From: Cavenderia fasciculata
Lineage: Eukaryota > Evosea > Eumycetozoa > Acytosteliales > Cavenderiaceae
Assembly (NCBI RefSeq): GCF_000203815.1
Contig: NW_004457711.1
Location: 372,001 to 436,000, forward strand
DNA: 64,000 bases
Reading direction: 5' to 3'
Below the pieces are notes generated by a model, which ran no database searches, was not told the DNA's origin, and was given only the letters and a program-made list of their open reading frames with translations. A program made the translations under genes and the position numbers. Shown piece after piece: positions 22,468-34,383 of this stretch (positions are counted from its first letter, which is position 1; each line of letters opens with the position of its first letter).

Positions 22468-25400
22468 TTATTGAAGTTTCTTTTTCTTATTTTGATTAAG
22501 ATTGTTACGACGAACTTCACTGATACCATCAACAAATCTAGTTTCAAAGAGAATGTTTGCATTGTTAAACATACCCTCTTTGAGAGAGACTACAATAAAT
22601 TGAGCATTGTTAAAGTATTCTTTGAGCATTTCACCAATGTTTTGAGTATGAGAAAGATCCAAAGCAGAGTCGACTTCATCCAAAATATAGACTGGAGCGG
22701 GATTGAAAAGTAAGAGAGCCAAAATTAATGACAAGGCCAACAATGATTTTTGACCACCACTCAATTCACTAAGTGTATCCTTCCAAACACCTCCAAGAGC
22801 TACCTTTACATCAAGACCTTCCAAAACTGATTTACCTTCTAATGGTTCCAATTTTGCTGTTGCACCTTTTAATAAACCAGAGAAAATTTTACCAAAATCG
22901 CTAAATAAAAATAAGATGAGTAAACAAACCAAAGTTAACTTAATACATTATTTTTTTGATTTACATACTTGTTAACTTTTTTCCAAGTTTTTTCAAGTGA
23001 TTCATTTTTCTTTTCATCCAATTCTTTAATGACTGCTTCAATTTTTTCCTTGTCCTTTTCAACAGTTTCCTTTTTGTTTTTCAAATCTACATAATCTCTT
23101 TCTACTTGATCGTGTAACTTTAAAACATTCTTGTTGAGGTTACCGCCAGTTTCATTTTGTTGAGCTCGAAGTTTCAACATTGCACTAATTTTTTGTTGTG
23201 GATTATTTTCAAAATCAAAATCTCCATGTTGCATTCCAAAGAAACTAATAAAAAAAGAAAAAGAAAAAGAAAAAGAAAAAAAAGGTTAATAATTATTATT
23301 ATTAATTTTTTTGTTTTTTTGATATTTACTGTTTTTGAGATTTAATCCAAGGATGTTGTTTATCTAAATTACGAATACAAGCTTCAGCTTCAGCAATTTC
23401 CTTTGTAAAAGTAGAGATTTTATGTTCTGCCTTTTTAACATTTAGACCAGTATCGAAAATCTTTTTCTCCAACTTTTCAACTTGACCAGACATTTCTCTG
23501 ATCGATTCATTTAGATTCTTAAAGTCTTGTCTAAGTTTTTCCAATTCATCTCGCACACCATTGTAATCATCTGTAGCCTTTTCCAAATCCTTTGAGAGTT
23601 GTTCAAGTTCCTTTTGAAGCTTTTTAGTGACATCTTCACTTGAAGCAGATTCTTTGGTGATGGTTGCCAATTCAGATTCCAATTCTTCAATTTCAAATGT
23701 CAACTTTTCAATACCTTGTTGTTCACTTTTAACAATTTTGTTGGACTTGTTAAACTTTTCCTTGTTTTCTGCCAAATTCTTTTCAATCTCTTTTAATTGT
23801 TTATCTCTTCTTGCTTGGAAATCATTTGATTGACTTTCCAATTCTTTTGCCTTTGCATTTGCTTCTTTTTCTCTCTTTTTACTATCTTCTAATAATTGTT
23901 TATCAGATTCTAATTTAATTTCAATTTCTTTTATACTAGAAAGTAACTAAAAAAATATAAATATTAATAAAACTATTCTTTCTATTTTTTTCTTTTTTTT
24001 TTTTTCTTACTTGAGCTTGGGGATTAAATTCTAATCTTTGATTAATTAAACCAAGTTCATGTTCTTTTAATTGAAGATTTTGTTTGAGTTGTTTATATTG
24101 ATCAGATGAAGATTTTGCTTGAGCCAATTGATAATTGATCTTTTCCAATTCAGTTTGATGTTGTCTGAGTTGAGCATTCATTTCATTTAATTTTTGGATT
24201 TGATTCAAAACTGAACCAGATTGTTGTCTTGAACCACCAGTCAATGAACCTACTGGATTATATTCATCACCTTCTAAACTAATTGTTTTTGTTTTAATAT
24301 CTTTATCAAATGCTACCATTTGTGCAAATTTTTTATCTAAACCAAAATAAAATAAAAAAGAAAAATTAATATATATATAATTATTATTTGTGTTTGTTTT
24401 AATTTACCTTTTGCAATAAAAGAAGAACCAAAAACAAAATTCATAGCTTTTTGAAGTGATGGATCATAATTGACAAGAGAGATTGCAGTTTTAACATTAT
24501 CTTTACCAGCCAATTTTTCAGCACCTTTTACTTTTCTATCGTCGATTGTATAACCATCGATTTGATTGAGAGGTAAGAATGTCATACGACGACGTAGGTT
24601 ACCTTTGGCAAGGAGAGCTTTACCAGTGATTTCATCTTCAACAATGACATTGTAGAGTTTACCACCGGCACAAATTTCGAGGGCAGTGGCAGTATCGGCA
24701 TCTTTGAGAGAGATTAAATTGGCAACGACACCACGAACTTTGGAACGATCAAAATCTCTTGATGGATCTGAATAGGTAAACTCCATACCCGACAATTGAG
24801 AGGCCAGGACACCAATTCTCTCACGGATTTGGAAACAAGTTGGTTCGAGTTCACCCTTTCTAACCAACAATTCTTCTTGACGCAAGTGACCACCTTCGAG
24901 AGATTGAACTTGTTCACGAAGACGAACTACTTCCTTTTCAACCGAACCAACTTCGTTTCTCATTCTCTTGAAATCTTCTTCCTCCTTGTTGACACTTTTC
25001 TTTTTGGTTGACAATTCCTCTGTCATGTGTTTGATACGGATTTCGGCCTGTTTGAATTCCGATGCAGCTCGAACAGCCTCTTTTTTAGCATTCATCAATT
25101 GATCAGTGAATGAACCATTGTCTTGATCGTCGTCGGTAGTGATACCAGCTGCAATACCTTCCAACTTGTTTTGAAGTTGTTTGACGAGTGCACCCAAACG
25201 ATCATTCTCTTGTACAATACCTTCAATCTTTTTCTCCATGGCCGTCTTTTCCTTGATCTTGTTGGCAATGGATTGTTTGATTTCATTGGTAGACTTTGCA
25301 ATCGAACCAACCGACGATATTTCACGATCCAATGCTTCTTTTTTGTGTTTGTGTAGAGTCTCTTGTTTGGCCACCAACTGACCCAATTTATCTTCTTTGG

Positions 25401-26514
25401 CTTCCAACTCTTCGATTTGATTATTAAACTGTTTCTGTCTATTGTCTTGCATTTGTTTCATTTTCTTTTTGGTAGCATCAATCTCTGATGTATATTCTAC
25501 CATTTGATCTTGCAATGTTTTCTTTTCCAAATTCATTTCCTTGATTGTCTCTGATTGACCTTGAACCTTTTTATTTGATTCAAAGTATTCATAAGCAGTA
25601 CAATATCTTTCCAATTGTTCCAATTGCTTCTCATTATTTAAAAATTGTGTCAATGCTTGTTTCTCTGTTCTTAATTGTAATAATTTTGGTGTTACTTCTT
25701 CATTTAAAATCTAAAAGAAAAGTAAAAAATATTAATATTAATATTCCTCCTCTACTTCTTCTTTTCCTTGTTTCTTTTCTTTACTCTATTAATTTCAATC
25801 AATTTTAATTCTTTTTTTGCAATTGTATCAAGAGCAGATTTTTTCTTTTGTTCAAACATTCTAGTACCAGCAGCTTCTTCAACCAATGAAAGGAATTCAT
25901 GTGGTTTCATATTGATAACCTTTGTGATACGACCTTGCATAATAAGGAAATGAGGATTATTAACATTTAATTGAACAGAATCAAAAAGATTTTTAATTCT
26001 ATCTTGTGTTGCTGCTTGACCACCAATCATATATTTTGTTCTACCTCCTATTGCTACCTAAAAATAGAAATAAATAAGTAAAAGAATCTTATATCTTTTA
26101 TCTTATTTCATTTCTTTTTCATTTTACATACTTGTCTTGTAATTGAAATACTATCATGAGTCTCATAACCTAGTGGAGAACGAGATTTATCTAGATTGTT
26201 AAATGTGATGGATACTGTAGCTCTAGTGATACCTGCTTGACCTTGTTTGTACACTAAATCATCCAACTTTGTTGCACGAACTTGACCCAACTTTGAAATA
26301 CCCAATACAAAGCATATAGCATCCAAGATATTACTCTTGCCACTACCATTCATACCTGTTTAGGGTTTTAAAATAATGAATTAATAAATAATATATAGAT
26401 GTATGCATTTAATGTCATACCTGTTATGGCATTGAATGATGGGTCAAAGTTATCAAGTTTAATCTTTCTTGCATAGGATTTAAATCCTTCTAATGTTATA
26501 CTTTCTATATACAT
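22468..26514 (-). CDS. smc2: Structural maintenance of chromosomes protein 2 (condensin SMC2)
   Basis: Eight exons (26421-26514, 26132-26355, 25785-26057, 24408-25710, 24011-24336, 23330-23946, 22969-23244, 22468-22900) give 1,181 residues, the usual SMC2 length. The N-terminal ATPase head starts [17 protein letters not shown], with Walker [10 protein letters not shown] at about 32-40 and the SMC2-typical [19 protein letters not shown]. Two long coiled coils (about 170-500 and 680-1,020) flank a hinge at about 515-670 ([20 protein letters not shown]). The C-terminal head has the ABC signature [18 protein letters not shown] and Walker [18 protein letters not shown]. With SMC4 and the non-SMC subunits it compacts mitotic chromosomes. 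Two E2F-like sites lie upstream, fitting cell-cycle control. Confidence 0.95.
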
Positions 26515-26673
26515 ATTAATATAATATATATATATGTATATAACTATAAACTAGTCGACTTGATAGTAATAATACTTTTTTGAAAACTAAAATGTAGCAA
26601 TGATCATTAATTATTTTTGTCGAAAACTCTCCCTCCAAAAAAAAAAAAATACAAATTACAAGAAGTTTCAAAA

Positions 26674-26685
26674 ATGGCGCCAAAG
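26674..26685 (-). promoter_or_regulatory. E2F-like site TTTGGCGCCATT upstream of smc2
   Basis: Read on the gene's strand it is TTTGGCGCCATT, matching the E2F/DP consensus TTTSGCGC, about 160 bp before the smc2 start codon. SMC genes are commonly cell-cycle regulated and dictyostelids have E2F and Rb-like proteins. Binding itself is inferred. Confidence 0.5.
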
Positions 26686-26828
26686 TCTCTTACTTTGAGA
26701 CACACATTGGTAATATAATAATGGGTATGATGATATATATACAAATAAAGTAAAGTATCCGATGGTGTGTGTGTGTGTGTGTGGGTTTGGTGATTACTAG
26801 CTTTAAAGCTGAAACAGGTTGACTTTAG

Positions 26829-26838
26829 TTCGCCAAAG
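26829..26838 (-). promoter_or_regulatory. Second E2F-like site TTTGGCGAAC upstream of smc2
   Basis: TTTGGCGAAC on the smc2 strand, about 315 bp before the start codon and 155 bp from the stronger site. Two sites in one promoter strengthen the case, though a single weak match could be chance. Confidence 0.35.
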
Positions 26839-27212
26839 CAACAGATTTAATTTTTAAAAAAAGAATGTTTTTACCGAAAACCTAGTATCACAATTGTTTA
26901 TTGGTGATTACATATATATCTTGAAACAAAGATCTTCCTCCTCCTTGTTGGTTGATCAATTCAATAATATTCAAATGCCTCCAAACTTTTTCATATACTT
27001 GCTAGGTGGTTGATAAAGGGGGCAATCGATTCCAAACAAGTTGTATAACTGGATTCCAAATTCAATGTATATAAGAGATATGTTTATATTATCTTTGTGT
27101 TTTGTTTGTTTGTTTTTACAATTTTATAAACATGAATAATTTAATTGGATATGTTTATTTTAAAGCAGAGCGTACATTACAAAGTAATTTGTTTTGGATT
27201 AAATTTGGGTGT

Positions 27213-27905
27213 TTACTTTTTCAAGAAACCAATGACGTGGAAAGCAGTGATAATGACGATGAAACAGAAGAAGATGGCCAACCAGACAGAGACGGTGTTT
27301 GAAAAATATGCTCCTGGAGCCCATGGAGCAGAGTGGTGGGTGTAGGTCTTGCCTGGGAAGACACAGGTACGTGGACCAGACTTACCGGTGGTACAAATAC
27401 TACCGTCATTGGCGTAGTCACAAATACGGCATTTGCCAGACATACAGGAACCGAGCTTTTCAACAACCATACGGTTACCAACAGAGTTACGGACATCGTA
27501 GTAGGTGACGGCACACTTGGTAGAGTTGTCAACACGTTCATCTTGGATTGATCCTAATGACAAATCAATGCAATCATCTCCATCAACATCGAACTTTTGA
27601 CAGGTACCATAACGACCCTAAGAGAGATGGAAAGAAAGGAAACGAAAAAGTTATAAATGATTAGTTATGGTTTGTGAATCGAAAAGGTTTTTGTTTGTTT
27701 TTTGACTTACAAAGTCGAGGGTATTGAAAGAACAGAATTGACCACCCTTGCAGTCACAGTCAGACTTGCAACCAGCGCAATATCCGTTAACACAGTATTG
27801 GTCAGAGTCACATTCGTATTGGCTTGAGCAGATTTGTGGAGCAGCAGTGGCAAACAAAGCAGCAAAAGCGAGGAGTAAAGTGATGGTTAAAATAACTTTA
27901 TTCAT
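27213..27905 (-). CDS. Secreted cysteine-rich protein with C-terminal membrane anchor
   Basis: Two exons (27711-27905 and 27213-27617) give 199 residues. A signal peptide (MNKVILTITLLLAFAALFAT) is followed by a cysteine-dense N-terminal segment (ICSSQYECDSDQYCVNGYC, then CKSDCDC) encoded in exon 1. Exon 2 continues with spaced cysteines (CQKFDVDGDDC, KCRICDYANDGSIC). Near the end a hydrophobic stretch, VWLAIFFCFIVIITAFHVI, is followed by LKK, forming a type I membrane anchor. So it is probably a small cell-surface protein. Family and role are not recognised. Exon 2 codons are biased toward C-ending forms, suggesting strong expression. Confidence 0.78.
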
Positions 27906-29760
27906 TTTTTTATATATATATATTTATCTACTTTTTAAAAAGAAGAAGAAATAATTAAGTAAGTATTAAATTATATATAAAATAATTTGTTTTTTAAAAA
28001 GAGATGAGATGGTAGAGAGAAAGGAGTAAATTTAAAAATATAATTATAATTGATAGGAGAGATCTGACATTCTTTCCCGCTCTCTATCCCTTTTTTGAAT
28101 GTGGTAAGAAAGAAGTGCCGGGTGATCCTCTTTGAAATGGTTAAAAATAATTACAATGGTGGTGAGGTGAGGGGTTTTTAAATCTTAAATCTTTTTATCC
28201 TACCATGTCACAACAAACACAATGAAACATTCTACATACAACCCACCCACCCACCCAATCGATCAAAAGAGAGAGAATGTTTAAACACGCACGATAAAAT
28301 AGTGAGAGAGGAAGAGAAGTTATTTTAAAATAAAATGGTTTGATCAGATAGATAGTGAGATGTTAAAAAGAGACAGAGAGAGAGAGAGGACAAAGAGAGA
28401 AAGAAAAGAAAAGATATTTATATAGATATATACATGTGATTAATTACCTCTTTAAATTAAAAAAAGTTTATCTGTTTAATAATAGTCTATTGAATCGCCT
28501 TGATTTCTATTTTTAATGTTTGTGATGAGAAAAAAAAAGAACAGAATATTGTTTAAAAATAAAATTATCAACGTTTGATCAACCCTTGAACGGTTTCGTT
28601 GAAGATGGGTTGATTCAACAAAGGATCACCTGATTCTTGAAAGACACAAAGTCGTTGTTTTTTTTCAAATTCATGACCAATCAGGGAGAGGGGACTCACA
28701 TGCAGGGGGGTCTAGAAAAGGAAAGAAAAAAAACAAAATTTCATGTGGGATTTTTTCAAGAGAGCGTCGTCGATCGGGGCTAAATCTCTAAAAAAAAATA
28801 GCCGTTCTCATTGGCGAGTATTTTAGTTGTCAATGAAACTACATTCAGTTGGCATCCAGTAGAATATTATTTTATCAAAAAGTAAATGTAATTTTTTTAT
28901 GGTTGTCAGTTTAAATAAATAGAGAGTAAAAGTAGTAGTTTGATTGTGGAGGTTAGGGGTTTGCAATAAATTCTTCTATAGGTCAATCATAGTATAGTCG
29001 ATTAGATCAGTTGATTGAATAAATAATCGGTTGGTAGTTGTCAGTTTCAAGTTTTTTCAAAGACACACGACAATTCTTTGTTTTTTCAAAGATTTTTGTT
29101 CAGCGCGCCAATGTTTGAGGTTATCCCTTTTCGAATTCCGAGTTTAAGAGGTCGGTCTTTGAAAAGACCACTACTTTTTGATCATCATCGCGATCGTAAC
29201 AAAAACTAATAATAATAATAATAATTTTTAAAGTATTTGATGTATCAAAGACTTTGTAATAATAATTATTTTTTATTTATAGATAATAGATTATTATTAT
29301 TATTATCAAGCTTGACAAACTGCATATGTATCATATGACCTACCATACCAAAGGGAGAAACTATGATAATAATAATAATAAATTCATTATATAGGAGGAG
29401 ATAATATGAACTCTAAGACTACTTTAAAAGAAAGAATTTATAAATCTTGGTATGATCGATATCAATCAATTTCAAATGTAAGCAAATGTATGAAGGATTA
29501 TATCTGTTCTAGTTGTCATTAATTTTAATTATTATTAGTTTTGAAATCCAGTATGACGTATTCAAGAACAACTGTCATTTGTTGGCTGGTTGGAGTGAAG
29601 AGTATGTAAAAGGCAATTTTATTTAGATGATCACGAATTTGCCTTTACAAAAATATACCATGGGAGTGTCAAGGGTCATGGCAAAGTGCAATATTAGGTA
29701 GTGGCGAGGTTCCAAGCCTTGATGTCAAAGTGTAAAATAATGGCAAAGTAAAAAAAGGCC
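27906..29760. other. Gene-poor 1.9-kb region left of the mobile element
   Basis: Largely AT-rich with (GA)n near 28370-28390. Less AT-rich patches occur at 28560-28830 and 29090-29190, the latter with a GCGCGCCAAT motif. A possible two-exon short open frame starts at 29406 (MNSKTTLKERIYKSWYDRYQ), has GTAAGC and an AG near 29540, then a stretch encoding YDVFKNNCHLLAGW. The phase does not fit cleanly, so it is at most a gene fragment. An NNC-containing motif of this kind faintly recalls LRAT-type proteins. Confidence 0.4.
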
Positions 29761-29830
29761 TGTCCCTGCCTGTCCCTGCCTGTCCCTGCCTATCCCTGCC
29801 TGTCCCTGCCTGCCCCTGCCTGCCCCTGCC
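29761..29830. repeat. 10-bp minisatellite, seven units of TGTCCCTGCC
   Basis: Seven head-to-tail 10-bp units, four of them identical TGTCCCTGCC and three with one base changed (TATCCCTGCC, and TGCCCCTGCC twice). The array stops three bases before the left inverted repeat of the virus-like element. It is C-rich in an AT-rich genome. Confidence 0.9.
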
Positions 29831-29833
29831 TGT

Positions 29834-29913
29834 GTGTGTCTCGGGTGTTTGGATCGCTGCGCTCCCAAAAAAGTTTACAAGCATTCGCCCTTTCAGGGCT
29901 CATTATATATTAA
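29834..29913 (+). repeat. Left inverted terminal repeat of the virus-like element
   Basis: It begins GTGTGTCTCGGGTGTTTGGA and ends near TATATATTAA. It matches the reverse complement of 40039-40119 with one substitution and one single-base length difference. Confidence 0.92.
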
Positions 29914-29940
29914 TTTACGGCATCTCTTTTAATCATAACA

Positions 29941-32900
29941 TGTATAATGCTTTGACAATAACAGAAATTGCATCACAAAGCGATTTCAAACGATGGTCAG
30001 CAAAACAAGTAAAAGAATGGGCTACAAAAGAAGTTCAAGTAAGAGAAGAATATGCCCAGATGCTTCTTGATAATGATGTAGATGGAGAAAGTATCGCAGT
30101 GTTTACAGAGGCTGATTTTAGTAAATGTGGCATAGTCGTAGCACCTGCAAAGAAGCTCTATCTGGCTGTTCAACAACTTTTAATTAAACAACAACAATCG
30201 CTATCGCATCAACACAGCAGCAGTAGAGGTAAGTAATGATAACTGCACATGATTGTCATTCGTCAGATTTCCCCACCACCCCATCATGATACTCTTTGCT
30301 CTACTTTAGTTACTGGTGGTGTTGTGGTTCAAGTCATCTGTTAATCACACCATCAACCCTAATATTAAAGTCTTGTCTTATCATCACTCACCCATTAGAC
30401 ATTTTCTAATGATTTTTATTATATAAAATAAAACCACCATTTTTTTAATAATTATAATATAATATTTTTTTTTCTTGGAGTCTGATGATAGAAGCACCAT
30501 ACCGCAGCATCAGCAGCAGCAGTGTTATTATGTATTTCTGATACCTTTTATTTGTTCTTTTTTTTGCCATTTATTCATATATTTCATATTTATCTATTCA
30601 TCAGTTAAAGAGACACCAGTATCTTGTACATATATATTCATTCCCTCTCTTTTTTCACTCCTAGTATTTTAATTTATAAATATATATCCGCCATATAACA
30701 TTCCTTACCACATTTGCTCATTTATTGCCTTTTTATCCTTATTTCTTTGACATTAATTCATATATTATCTCTTGTACCCTAACACTCAACCACCAAAAGA
30801 AGAACAAATGTCTGGCACTGGTAAGTTATATTTGGAACAAATAGTTATTAATAAGAAATTGACCATTTTTTTTGTTTCAGACAATCCCAACCCTATACAG
30901 GACAAATCAAAGACTTGGGAACAGTGGAATATTGAAGAAGTGTATGGATGGGCAAAAAATCAATCCGATGGGGAGGACTATGCTCAAGCATTGAAAGATC
31001 AATCCATCAAAGGGCAGTTTTTGAAAAATCTTACCTTTGCAAGATTAACTCAGTCAGACGGTCCCTATAAATTCAAAGATGGTTCTGCCTATTCTCTTCT
31101 TGAATCAATCGAAAAGCTCACGAAAAGTATGTACAAATTAATCCCAAATCAATATGTGTGTGTGGACACTAAATTTCCTCTCTTTTTTTTTTTGTTAGGT
31201 ACTCCAGCCGATGCTCCTCAAGGTAATATAAACACAATTTTATTCATATTTCATTAAATTTATATTTTATCAACAACTTTTGTTTCCATTTTAACATTCC
31301 ATCGGATATTGCACTACATTCTCCTCTTTCAACTATTACCTTTTTTTCACCCATCTCCTTTCCTTTTGACCACTTGACACTTGACTCATTATTGGCCAGT
31401 CTATTTCTTACACCAACCAAACACCATCACCAATCAATGCACCACCCATCTCTTTCCTTTTAACCACTTTCGAACCAACCAAACACTAAACATTTGCAAT
31501 TTTGTTTTGTTTGTTCATATTTTATATCATCGACCTTTTGTTCATTGATATATTTATAATCCTTTGACCCAAATCAAATACCATTGTCCATCGACCAATC
31601 ACCATCACTTGTCATTTTGTCATTTTGTTTAGTTTGTTCTCATATTACAGGCCCTTCACTTGCCTCATTGTTGTTGGTCAATCCATCTCCAACCATTCCT
31701 AAATATCAACCAATCACATTAATATCACTGGACACTCAAAACCTCTACCTTTTGTTAGTTTGTTTCACTCACCTATCCAGTTAACTACACTTCCTTTATC
31801 CATCAGATAATTAAAAATCACTATCATTGCTCCCCTTTTTACACCATTTCTTTTGATTATCTTTTTGTTTTCATTACCAATCAATGCACCACCCGTCTCT
31901 TTCCTTTTAACCACTTGCCTCATTGTGTACTTCCAACCATTGTCGTACCAACCTAACACTAAACATTTGTCATTTTGTTTTGCTTGTTCATCTTTACATA
32001 TCATTGACCTCTTTCATATATTTATAATCCTTTTTAACAAACCAAATACCATGGTCCCTTCACCAAGCTACTCCCCTCTTGATCACTCTACATCCTTTTA
32101 TTTTTATCACCCGTCTCTTTTTCCATCTTATCCACTCCTTTTGTCAAACATATCTAATTGGTGCATCAACCGATCACCATCATTCAAATCTAGTCATTTT
32201 GTTTTGCTTGTTTGTTCCTCACATTATAGGCCCCTCACTTGCCTCATTGTTGTTGGTCAATCCATCTCCAACCATTCCTAATATTATATCAACCATTCAT
32301 ATCACTGGGCACTCAAAACCTCTACAATTTTATTAGTTTGTTTCACTCCCCTATCCGGTTAACAGCACTTCCTATATCCATCAGATAATTAAAAATCACT
32401 ATCATCTTTTTAAAAAAGGAATGCGATAGGAAGAAAGTTGTAAAAACCATCATTTCATACTTCCATTGTATGGCATACTAATTTAACTCTCACTCTTTTT
32501 AGTATCTGATCCAAATGTGAATATATTTTGGAATAAACTTAACATGGCCGAAATAGTTGAGGAAGCAGTGAAACAAAAAGTCTCTCTTGGAGAATCTACT
32601 CTGGATTCTGATTCGACAATTTGTTGTCTCAAATTGAGTGAGTCACTATTCCCAACAAAGAGAGAGAAATACAACAAGATTTATGTACGAGATTGTTATA
32701 TCCCTGTGTATGATATCATCAGCAATCACCAAGCTCTTCATGGTCAAGGTTCAATTGTACTGGTAAAAGGAAATCCTGGTATCGGCAAATCAGTATTTCT
32801 TTTCTACTACCTGTACCGCAAGAGAAGAGACCCTTTAGTCAAATCAATAATATACGATGTTGTTGATGCACCCGTCTACCACTTTACTTATACCGAGGAT

Positions 32901-34383
32901 GGGAGTCCAATCGTTCACCAAGGAGATAGATCCTCTTTCAAGGATATCCTTCTTCGACCAGATTCATCATCTCTTTACCTCGTTGATGGTCAGCGCCCAC
33001 TGCCATCCAAAAGACCCACTTTGATTGTGTCGTCACCAAACAAGTCAAATTATGAGGAGGAGTACATGAAGGTTCGTTCATTCATTAATTAATTAATTCT
33101 AAAACTAGTTCTAATCAATTCTTTTTTTTTCTCAGGATGGAAAAACATGTCGAATTATCATGCCCATATGGTCATCATTGGAGATCCTGGCTTCAAACTG
33201 CTTGATGTTTGATCATCCAATTAAAGATGTTGAAAGCCGATACTTTAGATGGGGTGGAATTCCAAGGTATGTTATAATATGTGTACTATTCACCGTTGGC
33301 CTATTCCTAACTTTTCCTTAATTCTTTAGATGAGTACTTGATAAAATCAGTGTATCTGATCAAGGACTTCTCGTCAATGCCATCTCCTGTACAGACCTTG
33401 AAGCATGCGTTAGTAGTATCAACATGCCAGACTCACCACAGTCAGGAAGTCACAAAGTGATTCATTTGGACGTCGAACCAAACTGTCCAGATTTTTCGGT
33501 GCCACGAGTCTCCTTCGCTTCCAACTACGTCAAAGAAAAGATGGTTCAAAGATTCTATTGGAATTGGAGGGAAGAAGTTATCAAAAAAATTTCTTTGGTT
33601 GGTACAACTCAGATTGGCGGTTTACTCTTTGAGCAGCTGTCTCACCAGACTCTTAGTAATGGAGGCAGATATATTATCAGATCACTTGAAGAAGAAGAAG
33701 ACAATCTTTGCGAAAGCCACCTTCACTTTTTCCCCACAAATTTTGGTTTTGTAAAGAATACTGCCGAGCTAGTTGAAAGACGTAACTCTGACAATCGTTT
33801 CCCACCAGAAACCTATGTTAGACCAACCGATTTGAACTTCCCAGCAATTGATTCCTTTGCAGGAAAATATCTATTTCAAATCACCAAAACCAACCAACAC
33901 CCTGTCTCTTTTAAAGAACTCACTCATATCACTTATAACCTTGATCCCTTAACCCCAATAGATCCAACAAAACTACCAACAATGGCTGATGCATCAACAA
34001 CAACAACAACAACAACGGCTGATGCATCAACAACAACAACAACTGCTGATACATCCACAACAACTGCTGATGCATCCACAACAACTGCTGATACATCCAC
34101 AACAACTGCTGATGCATCCACCAAGTATACCACATTCCACCTCATTTTTGTCGTCCCTCCCGAACGCTTCGAGTCGTTCCCTCGACAAGATTATGTGGAG
34201 CTCAAAACACAAACTGACCCCAATGGCAAGAAGAGTTCCACCAAAACCAGAGTAAAAGGCCCTCGTAATGTACGTCAATATGCTCTCCAAATGGTTTTTA
34301 CCTCTATCCCCGCTAGTGAATTGTATCCCGTGGGAAGTGATGTTGACAATTTAATTAATTGTGGACCAAACAAACCATTGTAA
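29941..34383 (+). CDS. SAM-domain plus Crinkler/RHS-type P-loop NTPase gene inside the virus-like element
   Basis: This is a spliced, multi-exon coding region on the plus strand; its exon chain is only approximate. The first exon starts 28 bp inside the left terminal repeat and encodes a SAM-like domain (FKRWSAKQVKEWATKEV). A second SAM-like domain follows near 30900-31125 (TWEQWNIEEVYGWAKNQ). The region from 32517 holds a P-loop NTPase (VLVKGNPGIGKSVFLFYYLY), then the continuation typical of Crinkler / retrotransposon-hot-spot proteins (SHKVIHLDV and VSFASNYVKEKMVQRF). A DASTTTTT repeat (33985-34120) precedes the C-terminal FHLIFVVPPERFESFP segment. Family knowledge: Crinklers occur as host effectors and in inter-element conflict. 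Whether this copy is intact is uncertain. It is treated as cargo of the element because it lies within the terminal repeats. Confidence 0.65.
31621..31827 (+). repeat. Direct repeat copy 1 in the non-coding part of the Crinkler-type gene
   Basis: About 200 bp including GGCCCTTCACTTGCCTCATT and CATCAGATAATTAAAAATCA. It is repeated about 575 bp downstream with high identity. Shorter repeats (CAATGCACCACCC...) also recur near 31434 and 31883, so a longer unit was duplicated. Confidence 0.85.
32195..32405 (+). repeat. Direct repeat copy 2
   Basis: Second copy of the roughly 200-bp unit, with a few substitutions and small length changes against 31621-31827. Both lie between the second SAM-like exon and the NTPase exon. 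Confidence 0.85.

Larger units (their letters stand above)
26515..27212. other. Intergenic region holding the smc2 promoter
   Basis: 698 bp upstream of smc2 and downstream of the next minus-strand gene. It contains two TTTGGCG-type sites (26674 and 26829), a (TG)n run near 26766-26782 and T/A-runs. No gene was found. Confidence 0.5.

Noticed and set aside
29406-29620. Possible two-exon short gene left of the element (MNSKTTLKERIYKSWYDRYQ...)
   Set aside because: The splice phase does not give a continuous frame and the similarity to LRAT-type motifs is too weak; kept only as a remark in the intergenic entry.
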